Position numbers and translations under genes: made by a program. From positions 1 to 23,727 of the forward strand of contig JAYTVA010000056.1 in the NCBI GenBank assembly GCA_043744255.1: a stretch of 23,727 bases of DNA, read 5' to 3'. The DNA is from UKL13-2 sp043744255. GTDB taxonomy: Bacteria > Pseudomonadota > Gammaproteobacteria > Burkholderiales > Usitatibacteraceae. Below, in pieces: positions 7,182 through 13,924 of this stretch. Numbering within the stretch: the stretch's first letter is position 1; every line of letters begins with the position of its first letter. The notes under the pieces were generated by a model. That model saw nothing but the letters and a program-made list of their open reading frames with translations, was not told the origin of the DNA and made no database searches.

Positions 7182-8807
7182 TTAGGCTGTGTGCTTTTCT
7201 AGGTGCGAATGACCATGCGGCCTGCGCGGATCCTCGCTAAACACCAGCGACTTGATGGTGACCGGCACCGTGTTTGAGGGCAAACGAATCCGCCCCAAGT
7301 CGATAAAATCAAAATCCCACAGCGAAACCCCGTCGATCACCAGCACCTCGGAAGCGATTTTCCATTCTTCTTTTAACAGCGCGCCGAGCGTCTGCGCGAT
7401 GTCACCATCGAGGACGATGATGACCGGTTTGGTTGCCGCTACTGTGGCTTTCAAACCCGCGAGCACACCACGTCCAAATGCGGCGATACGCTCAAACGAT
7501 GGGTCACCGTGCCAGCGAAACGCGAGCGCGACTTCGGAATCGCCTTCCACTAGATCGAACGCGCTGAAGTGTTGTCGAATCGTGGCGGCGAGGGCATCGC
7601 TGTCGATGTCACCTTTGATGCGATACGGCGGCTGCAACACCTGCAAATTGCGACGCGGCAGCAAATCACGTGGGCTTGACACATACACCGTGTTGCCCGA
7701 CAACTGCACGCTGTATTCGGATGCGCCCAACGCTGTCGCGCGAATGCACTCGCCCGCGGGTAACAGCGGCCATGCGAAGCGCTTCGCGTCGATGGCCGCG
7801 CGCAATGCCGTGCCAAAGTGTTTGCCAAGATCACCGAAGTCGCGATCTTCGCGGCGATAAACGTATTCACCCACGCCGCCGGAAAACATCACGCCGTCAA
7901 TCTGCCCCAAGTCGCCCAAGGGTTCAGTGAGAAACAGTGAGGCGATGTGCGGTGGCAAGGTCGGTGCGGTGAGGGCGGTGATGAGTGCATCGGCCATCCA
8001 CGCGGTGATGGCCGCCAGTTCGGCACGGGTCGCGGTCCCGCCTTTTTCAAATGCGAATCCCGCGCTCGCGGCGAGGTGCTTACCTGCCGGGTCAAGCCGG
8101 GTGATGGCATCAACGTTATCGACGACTAACAAGCGCCCGCCAAGATGAATGGCGGCGGTGCGCTCTACCTTGCCGCGATTCACAATCGCGAGTTTGGTAG
8201 TGCCGCCGCCGATGTCGATATTCAAAATACGCAGGCCGCGATCATGCGAAACCTTGGCGGCACCCGAGCCATACGCAGCCAACATAGACTCCATGTGATG
8301 CCCAGCGGTCGCACACACGAATTCGCCACCAGTTTCGGCCAGCACATCAGCAATCGCGCGCGCGTTGTCACGGCGCAGTGCTTCGCCCGTGAGAATGACC
8401 GCGCCGCTGTCGATGTCATCGGGATGAATGCCCGCCGACGCGTACGCATGGTCAATGATTTGGCCGATCATTTTTTCGTCGATGCGATGCTCGTCTACAT
8501 AGGGCGTGAGCGAGACTGGCGATTCGTAAAGCGTTTCGCGCGCCATCACGAAATAGCGACTGGTGAGGTCTTCGCCCATGCGGCGCATGTGGACTTTGGA
8601 AAACACAATTTGCGTACCGGACGAACCGATGTCGATGCCGACGCTCACGAGCGTGATGTTGTCCGCAATCCACAGTGAATTGTTTTCGAGGTCGTCACCG
8701 CCCGCGAAATGATCGTGGTCGTGATCGTGGTCGCCGTCTTCGTCATGGACGTGCCCGTGCTCTTGGCCGCCCGCGTGATCGTCAACGCTGTGCTTGAAAG
8801 TGGTCAT
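7182..8807 (-). CDS. EutA-like reactivase ATPase with a His-rich N-terminal extension
   Basis: 541 residues from ATG 8807, which shares one base with the stop codon of the reductase gene. The core matches EutA, the ATPase that reactivates B12-dependent ethanolamine ammonia-lyase. Actin-like phosphate loops are VGIDIGSSGTQIVF (about 56-69) and NIDIGGGTTKLAI (about 196-208), SGGVGEY is near 309-315, and the family's C-terminal block NTVPVTIKSLVF is present. The first 33 residues, absent from E. coli EutA, hold nine histidines interleaved with Asp/Gly, and the last 12 add HGHSH and a further His. This looks like a metal-binding or metal-storage tail as in HypB or CobW-type proteins. No eutB or eutC is present, so the client enzyme must be different or encoded elsewhere. 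Neighbours include a Ni/Co permease gene and another His-tailed ATPase gene. Confidence 0.85.
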   Translation of the reverse strand: MTTFKHSVDDHAGGQEHGHVHDEDGDHDHDHDHFAGGDDLENNSLWIADNITLVSVGIDIGSSGTQIVFSKVHMRRMGEDLTSRYFVMARETLYESPVSLTPYVDEHRIDEKMIGQIIDHAYASAGIHPDDIDSGAVILTGEALRRDNARAIADVLAETGGEFVCATAGHHMESMLAAYGSGAAKVSHDRGLRILNIDIGGGTTKLAIVNRGKVERTAAIHLGGRLLVVDNVDAITRLDPAGKHLAASAGFAFEKGGTATRAELAAITAWMADALITALTAPTLPPHIASLFLTEPLGDLGQIDGVMFSGGVGEYVYRREDRDFGDLGKHFGTALRAAIDAKRFAWPLLPAGECIRATALGASEYSVQLSGNTVYVSSPRDLLPRRNLQVLQPPYRIKGDIDSDALAATIRQHFSAFDLVEGDSEVALAFRWHGDPSFERIAAFGRGVLAGLKATVAATKPVIIVLDGDIAQTLGALLKEEWKIASEVLVIDGVSLWDFDFIDLGRIRLPSNTVPVTIKSLVFSEDPRRPHGHSHLEKHTA

Positions 8808-9826
8808 CAATAGAAACTGTCGTAGTGCATTTGTCCGAATGGCACCTTGTTTTGCACCAGCATGCGCTGCACGGCTTGCGTCATCGGTGGGGGGCCGGCG
8901 TAGTAAAACTCGAAATGCGGCAGGCGTCCTGCGAATTGCTTCAACACGAGGTCATGCACGAACCCGGTCTCGCCTTGCCACTGTTTTTCCGTATCCAATT
9001 CCGGCATGGAAATCACCGGATGAAAATGGATGCGTTCGCCATAACCCGGCAACGCGCGCAGCAAGTCTTCGCCGCAAATATCGGCCGGGCCACGGCCACC
9101 AAAAAAGAAATGCAACTGCCGTCCGGCAAGTTTGGCTTCGCGCACCATGCCGCGCGCAATCGACACCATCGGCGAGAGGCCGGAGCCACCCGCGATGCAG
9201 ATGATGTCGCGCGGGCTGGTCGGCTGCAAATACGCACGGCCAAACGGCGCGTCCATTGCAATGCTGTCACCAATCTTTACTTGGTCAAACAGCGCCGTGG
9301 TGCCTTTGCCATCGGGCACGCGCTTGATTTGGAAGTGCCATTCGTTCCCGCCGTCAGTGATGTTGGACATCGAATACGCACGCGCTGCCACCAAGCCGGG
9401 CAGCGTCAGCATTGCATACTGACCGGGCCGAAACCCAGCAGGGGTAGCGGCAGGCGCTTTGAACACAAACTCGCGGATGTCGTGTGTCAAATCTCGCGTT
9501 GCCGTCAACGTGAGGGTGGTGCGCGCGGGCGGCACCGGTGGTACAAACTCATCGCGCAGGCGACCCGAAATTTTGCAGTCGCCGAGTGGCACGGACTGGC
9601 ACGCAAGGATGCGATTTTTGCTGCGATCTCGGTCGGTGATCGCGGTGGCATCTGGGCGCAGGTTGGTCACTTCGCCCGCCTGCAACTCCACTTTGCAGGT
9701 TCCGCACGAACCCGTGTTGCACTCGTAGGACATACCAAGCCCTGCACGCAAGCCCGCACGCAACAGCGTGTCGTCTGGGGCGCACGCAAACGTCGCCGCG
9801 CCATCGTTAAGAATAATTTGTGCCAT
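8807..9826 (-). CDS. 2Fe-2S ferredoxin / FAD / NAD(P) oxidoreductase, multicomponent oxygenase reductase type
   Basis: 339 residues with three modules. A plant-type 2Fe-2S domain (1-90) has Cys36, Cys41, Cys44 and Cys76. An FAD-binding barrel has RAYSMSN at 149-155. The NAD(P)-binding domain has GGSGLSP at 213-219 and ends in YAGPPPM and HYDSFY. This layout is that of phenol hydroxylase, toluene monooxygenase and methane monooxygenase reductases, which pass electrons from NAD(P)H to a hydroxylase. No hydroxylase subunit lies in this window; it may lie left of position 1 or elsewhere. The ATG at 9826 directly follows the stop codon of the IclR gene with no gap. Confidence 0.93.
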   Translation of the reverse strand: MAQIILNDGAATFACAPDDTLLRAGLRAGLGMSYECNTGSCGTCKVELQAGEVTNLRPDATAITDRDRSKNRILACQSVPLGDCKISGRLRDEFVPPVPPARTTLTLTATRDLTHDIREFVFKAPAATPAGFRPGQYAMLTLPGLVAARAYSMSNITDGGNEWHFQIKRVPDGKGTTALFDQVKIGDSIAMDAPFGRAYLQPTSPRDIICIAGGSGLSPMVSIARGMVREAKLAGRQLHFFFGGRGPADICGEDLLRALPGYGERIHFHPVISMPELDTEKQWQGETGFVHDLVLKQFAGRLPHFEFYYAGPPPMTQAVQRMLVQNKVPFGQMHYDSFY

Positions 9827-10711
9827 CTAATCCACCCGATGTAGACGCATGCGCGCCGACAAATAGCCGAGCCGTCGCGAAATGGCGTCCGCTGCCGCGA
9901 CCACTGTGGTCATGCAGGTCTGCATGACTTTTTTGTTCATACGCTGTAGGGGAGCCGCTACGCCGATGGCCGCGAGCACCACGCCATCGTGATTGCGAAT
10001 CGGCGCTGCGACACAGCGCAGGCCGAGCTCGATCTCTTCATCATCAATGGCGTAACCCTTCTGCCGCACCAGTTCAAGCTCGTCGTTGAGCTTCTTGGCA
10101 CTGTCGATGGTGTTGGGGGTGTACGCGACAAAACCGCGCTCAATCACGCGGCGCACCACGTCTTCGCCTTGATACGCCAGCAGCACCTTGCCAACGCTGG
10201 TGCAATAGGCGGGCAGACGAGAGCCCACAGCGGAAGACATGCGCACCGCCTGACGGCTTTCCATCATGTTGATGTAGAGCACGGAGTCGTGATCGAAAAT
10301 GGCGAGCTGCACAGTCTCGCCGGTCATTTCCATCAGCGAGCGCAACTGCGGGCGCGCCTCGTTGGCGACATCCATCTTGCGCCGCACCAACGCGCCCAAT
10401 TCAAACAGCGCCATGCCGAGCCGGTATTTGCCGTTCTCTTTGTTTTGCTCAAGGATATTGGCGCCGATCAGGGTAGAGGCGAGGCGGTGCACGGTGCTTT
10501 TTGCCAGCCCGAGGCGAATCGCCAACGCGCTGATGCCCAACTCGTACTCGTCCTCGGTGAACGCTTTGGTGAGACGAATCGCGTTGGCGACCGACGACAG
10601 CCGGGTCTTCTCGGCGTCGCTATTGCTGTCGCTGCTGACAACCTTTGCGGGCTTCGCCGCGACCCGCAGGGCGGCGGAAGGGATAGCAGGGGTAATTTTT
10701 TTGCGTTCCAT
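9827..10711 (-). CDS. IclR-family transcriptional regulator
   Basis: 294 residues. A variable Lys/Ser-rich N-terminus of about 36 residues is followed by the winged helix-turn-helix (about 37-100), with the recognition segment ISALAIRLGLAKSTVHRL. The C-terminal IclR effector domain (about 110-280) includes YCTSVGKVLLAY and GYAIDDEEIELGLRCVAAPI. It is an effector-responsive DNA-binding protein, repressor or activator depending on family member. It sits inside the operon rather than at its edge, between the metal permease gene and the reductase gene. The best candidate binding sites are the GTTC/GAAC dyads at 12807-12842. Tandem ATGGAAAC repeats just upstream of its own start (10735-10753) could be autoregulatory half-sites. 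The ribosome binding site is weak. Confidence 0.93.
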   Translation of the reverse strand: MERKKITPAIPSAALRVAAKPAKVVSSDSNSDAEKTRLSSVANAIRLTKAFTEDEYELGISALAIRLGLAKSTVHRLASTLIGANILEQNKENGKYRLGMALFELGALVRRKMDVANEARPQLRSLMEMTGETVQLAIFDHDSVLYINMMESRQAVRMSSAVGSRLPAYCTSVGKVLLAYQGEDVVRRVIERGFVAYTPNTIDSAKKLNDELELVRQKGYAIDDEEIELGLRCVAAPIRNHDGVVLAAIGVAAPLQRMNKKVMQTCMTTVVAAADAISRRLGYLSARMRLHRVD

Positions 10712-10741
10712 TAGAAAGAATTGCGTCCCGATATATGGAAA

Positions 10742-11575
10742 CTAGATGGAAACCGAGTGTACCGTACCTTGCTGTTTCGCGCGATTGATCCACAGCATCC
10801 CCGCGATCAAGGTCAGGGGCACGATAGCCACAATCAGCGGTGCCAACAACGGCGAGGCCGGTTCCAGCGCGGTACGCAACTCAGGAAACACATAGCGCAT
10901 CACGCCCCACGCAGCGATTAGTAAACTGACCGCACCCACGCAGGCGCTCATCAGTCGCGAAAGCTGCGCCGCACGGGCATCGGCGCGCGCGATGATGTTA
11001 CTAACAAACAAGCCATTGACCGCGTCGGTCAGCACCATCCCGCTGGTGAATACCACCCCCAACAATGCAGCTGATGACCAGCCGGCGAGATGCGAGCCGG
11101 ACAGCGAGAACATGACTGTCTGGCTGAGCGTGTCAAACGAGAGCGCGAACGCCGCGCCCACGCCTGCGATCAGTAGTGGATGACTGGTGTTGGCGAAGCG
11201 GCCTAAATACTTGCCGCGCAAGCCCTTCATCGTCACCACTTGGCCGACTGGCGTAGTCCACACCGCGCGCAGGTTTAGTACGCCAAGCAGTGTCAAAAAG
11301 AAAATTGAAATCCATGCGCCGGTGTGCTCAAGCCATTCTGGGGTTTGCCATTGCTGCGCGACGGTGGCGACTAGGATCGCCACCGTAGTGACCACCATGC
11401 CGTGACCCAGCGAAAATAGCAGCCCGGAAAATCGCGATACGCGTGGCCGCTCCTCGCTGTTGTGGCGCGTGAGTCCGTTGATCGCGGCGAGGTGATCGGC
11501 ATCAAATCCGTGTCCCAGACCCAACAAAAAAACCAGCGTCGCGAGTGTCATCCACTCGGTGGTTACCAATTGCAT
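10742..11575 (-). CDS. NiCoT-family nickel/cobalt permease
   Basis: 277 residues, inner membrane, about 7-8 transmembrane helices, a little shorter than typical HoxN/NixA (about 330). The signature HX4DH motif is HGFDADH at residues 22-28 in the first helix, followed by LAAINGLTRH. Other family blocks are LLFSLGHGMVV and LSFDTLSQTVMF. It imports Ni2+ and/or Co2+ with high affinity and low capacity. An AGGAAA ribosome binding site precedes ATG 11575. Position between the solute-binding protein and regulator genes ties metal uptake to the catabolic operon. Whether nickel, cobalt or both is carried cannot be read from the sequence. No cobalamin or urease/hydrogenase genes are nearby. Confidence 0.9.
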   Translation of the reverse strand: MQLVTTEWMTLATLVFLLGLGHGFDADHLAAINGLTRHNSEERPRVSRFSGLLFSLGHGMVVTTVAILVATVAQQWQTPEWLEHTGAWISIFFLTLLGVLNLRAVWTTPVGQVVTMKGLRGKYLGRFANTSHPLLIAGVGAAFALSFDTLSQTVMFSLSGSHLAGWSSAALLGVVFTSGMVLTDAVNGLFVSNIIARADARAAQLSRLMSACVGAVSLLIAAWGVMRYVFPELRTALEPASPLLAPLIVAIVPLTLIAGMLWINRAKQQGTVHSVSI

Positions 11576-11617
11576 ATTGCTTTCCTAAAACGTGTTTCCA
11601 ACAACGGGTTTTCCACA

Positions 11618-12700
11618 CTAGCGGGCGATGAAAAGTTCGTCCCAGAGCTTGTTCCATTTAGCCGATTCATCCAGCACGGTGGCCGACTCAATCAACTCAA
11701 ATGCGAAATTATTCATGAGGTTTTTCACCTTCGCGCTGGCTGGGACGCGTCCCATCGAATTGAACAATTCCTGACCCTCTGGCGACAGCACGTAATCGGC
11801 GAACAACATCGCCGCGTATGGATGTGGTGCGTTCTTGGCAAGACCAATGCCTTGGGGACGACCCGCGACCGGCTCCATCGGCACCCAGTCAATCGGCGCA
11901 CCTTTGCGCTTCAAGGTTTCCGCATTCGCGTTGTAAATCGTCAGCGCCACCTGCACTTCACCCGAGGCCACCAACTCGGCTAGCAAAACGTGACCCTTGC
12001 GTACGTCAGGGCGCATTTTGGCGAGATCGCGAAAATAGCTCATGCCCGCGTCGTTGCCCCATTTCTTGACCAGCGTGGCCATCCACTCCGCATCCGTTGC
12101 CTCAATGCCGATGCGGCCTTTCCATTTGGGATCGAGAAAGCCCAGATAGCTTGCGGGGAGGTCGGCCTTTTTCACTTTGTTGGTGTTGAATGCGACCACA
12201 AAAAAATTCATGCGATCCGGCATGTACAGCCGGTGTGATGGGATCGCGGCGGTTGGCAAATCAGCGATGTGCGGCGAATGAAATTCCGACAGCAATTTCT
12301 CCCGCGCGAGCATTTCCATTTCCGGGCCGTTGGTCTCAATCACATCGACGGCGAAGCGCTTGCCGCGCGCTTCGGTGACCGCGCGTTGCACCACTTTGTC
12401 TGAAAGTGCGCGCCAGAGCTCGACTTTGACGCCGTATTTTTTTTCGAACGCTTCCGCGAGCGGCTTGGATTCAGTGGGTGCCAGCGAGGTATAAAGAGTG
12501 AGCGTGCCTTCCTGCCGCGCTTTTTCCAGCAGGCGCTGTTCACGGTCGGCACCGCGATACATGAAGATTTCGTCGTTACGCGTGGTGGCTTCGGTACTGA
12601 TGCAAGCCAGCAGGGCCAAGCTTGCACCTATCCATGTGCACAGTCGCGCAATGCATGTGCGAGTCGCGCGAGGCTTGTTGGGTGGCAGAGTGGTCAGCAT
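11618..12700 (-). CDS. Periplasmic solute-binding protein, iron-type (family 1) ABC importer
   Basis: 360 residues from ATG 12700, chosen because an Arg-rich n-region and hydrophobic core (WIGASLALLAC) then sit near the N-terminus. LLAC could be a lipobox, or cleavage could follow TEA. An in-frame ATG at 12760 would add 20 residues; neither start has a good ribosome binding site. The mature part begins with a family-typical LEKARQEGTLTLYTSL, and FEKKYGVKVELWR and the C-terminal ADYVLSPEGQELF follow the FbpA/AfuA type of extracellular binding proteins. It heads the minus-strand operon, 42 bp before the NiCoT gene. The matching permease and ATPase genes are about 5 kb downstream in the same operon. 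Iron is possible, but relatives bind organic ligands. Confidence 0.88.
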   Translation of the reverse strand: MLTTLPPNKPRATRTCIARLCTWIGASLALLACISTEATTRNDEIFMYRGADREQRLLEKARQEGTLTLYTSLAPTESKPLAEAFEKKYGVKVELWRALSDKVVQRAVTEARGKRFAVDVIETNGPEMEMLAREKLLSEFHSPHIADLPTAAIPSHRLYMPDRMNFFVVAFNTNKVKKADLPASYLGFLDPKWKGRIGIEATDAEWMATLVKKWGNDAGMSYFRDLAKMRPDVRKGHVLLAELVASGEVQVALTIYNANAETLKRKGAPIDWVPMEPVAGRPQGIGLAKNAPHPYAAMLFADYVLSPEGQELFNSMGRVPASAKVKNLMNNFAFELIESATVLDESAKWNKLWDELFIAR

Positions 12701-12783
12701 GGCGGAGTGGAGTGGAATCACGAAAAATGTTAAGCGCGCGCAACGGTTTGCATAAAGCATGGCGTTTGTTTGACGCCTATTTC

Positions 12784-12812
12784 ATTCTATGTTTAACTCG
12801 CCGCCAGTTCAA
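12784..12812 (-). promoter_or_regulatory. Candidate sigma-70 promoter of the minus-strand operon
   Basis: TTGAAC (12812-12807) and TAGAAT (12789-12784) are separated by 17 bp. The expected start at 12777 coincides with one end of an inverted repeat (GGCGT 12761-12765, ACGCC 12773-12777), so the mRNA would begin with a small hairpin. The -35 lies inside the first GTTC-N8-GAAC site. Confidence 0.6.
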
Positions 12813-12822
12813 ATTTTGGAAC
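12807..12822. promoter_or_regulatory. Candidate operator 1, GTTC-N8-GAAC
   Basis: GTTCAAATTTTGGAAC is a near-palindrome covering the -35 elements of both divergent promoters. Size and AT-rich centre suit an IclR-family dimer, and the IclR gene is in the operon. A protein bound here could affect both arms at once. Confidence 0.5.
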
Positions 12823-12837
12823 AACGTTCTGTATAAA
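12808..12837 (+). promoter_or_regulatory. Candidate sigma-70 promoter of the bicupin operon
   Basis: TTCAAA (12808-12813) and TATAAA (12832-12837) are 18 bp apart. The predicted start near 12844 gives a leader of about 19 nt to ATG 12863. The -10 is covered by the second GTTC/GAAC site, so binding there would be expected to repress this arm. Confidence 0.6.
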
Positions 12838-12842
12838 GGAAC
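12826..12842. promoter_or_regulatory. Candidate operator 2, GTTC-N9-GAAC
   Basis: GTTC (12826-12829) and GAAC (12839-12842) flank the TATAAA box, and a second GAAC follows directly (12843-12846). The centre lies about 20 bp from that of operator 1, roughly two helical turns, so two dimers could bind on one face of the DNA. Confidence 0.45.
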
Positions 12843-12862
12843 GAACTTTTTCAGGAGTCTTG

Positions 12863-13924
12863 ATGTCTACAAAAACCACCACGGTCACCACCCACTATCA
12901 CATTCAGAAAAAGCGCCGCGCGGAATTTATCGAGAGCTGGCGCGACAATCAGCGCACTGTGATCCGTGGCGAAGACGTGAAATTGCAGAAAACCTCGCGC
13001 GGCTTGCGCACTGGCGTGTTCATGGGCATCGACGGCGACAATCCCACCCGCAGCCTTGATGCACTGGTGCATGAGGTTGACCCCGGCGTCACCACCACCA
13101 TTCATCGCCACTCATGGGATGCGATTTTGTTTATGGTCGAAGGCACCTGCTGGTTTGAAGTCGATGGTGTGCGCTACGACTGTAAGCCGTGGGACGCGAT
13201 TCATATTCCCGCGTGGTCGTGGCATCGTTGCGGCAATGACGCTGGTAGCAAGCCCGCCCGCTACATGAGTTATTCCTCCGAGCCGACCATGGCGTCGCTG
13301 GGCATGTCGGTGCTTGAAGATCGCGGTCATGAAACGTTTGCTACCTTGCCCGCGCGCCCGGCATTCAGTAAAGGCACCACCGGCGATGACGCGTATGCGC
13401 GCCGCTTGCGTCGCCTCGACACCGAAACGCAAAAACGTCGCAGTGGTCGCATTCACACACCATACGACGAACAAGATTTGCTTGCCACGCCACGCGGCAC
13501 GCGTACCAAATTTTTGAACGATCGCGCTATCGGCAACGAGGCTTCTGGCCTCACGCAAGTGATGATCCAATTCGCGCCCGGCAAGACGCAATCCCTGCAT
13601 CGTCATCCGGGCGAAGCGTGGTTGTATGTGGTTGAGGGCTATGGTCATAGTTTTCTTGGCACGGCTCCCGATAAGGGCGAGCATCATCGCTGGAAAAAGG
13701 GCGACCTAATCGTGGTCGATCACTTCTTGTGGCATCAACATTTCAACGATGATCCAAACGGTCAATGCCGTTTGGTCCGCGTGCATATGTTCGATTCGAT
13801 TTTGGAAACCATGCGCGCGTTGATGGATCCAATGGTGTTGTTTGAAGAGGCCGAAGACACGTTGATTAGCGTGCAAGAACTCTCGCAAATCAAATGGCCT
13901 GACGACAACCGTCCGGAATCCTGA
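12863..13924 (+). CDS. Bicupin protein, gentisate-dioxygenase-like
   Basis: 353 residues from ATG 12863, with AGGAG 5 nt upstream; the TTG codon just before it would be too close to that site. Two cupin barrels are present. The first has H81-R-H83 and H121 in IPAWSWHRCGN. The second has H246-R-H248 with E251, and H291/H293 in LWHQHFN. Both metal sites look complete. The first-barrel pattern HRHSWDAILFMVEG resembles gentisate and 1-hydroxy-2-naphthoate dioxygenases, but the spacing is not diagnostic and substrate cannot be assigned. Possible roles are ring cleavage, other O2-dependent cleavage, or non-oxidative cupin chemistry. Its stop codon overlaps the start of the AAA+ ATPase gene, so the two proteins are made together. 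The HQHFN motif is shared with the cupin encoded at 216-770. Confidence 0.85.
   Translation: MSTKTTTVTTHYHIQKKRRAEFIESWRDNQRTVIRGEDVKLQKTSRGLRTGVFMGIDGDNPTRSLDALVHEVDPGVTTTIHRHSWDAILFMVEGTCWFEVDGVRYDCKPWDAIHIPAWSWHRCGNDAGSKPARYMSYSSEPTMASLGMSVLEDRGHETFATLPARPAFSKGTTGDDAYARRLRRLDTETQKRRSGRIHTPYDEQDLLATPRGTRTKFLNDRAIGNEASGLTQVMIQFAPGKTQSLHRHPGEAWLYVVEGYGHSFLGTAPDKGEHHRWKKGDLIVVDHFLWHQHFNDDPNGQCRLVRVHMFDSILETMRALMDPMVLFEEAEDTLISVQELSQIKWPDDNRPES

Noticed and set aside
7182..8807. Ethanolamine utilisation operon
   Set aside because: No eutB, eutC, microcompartment shell or aldehyde dehydrogenase genes are in the window.
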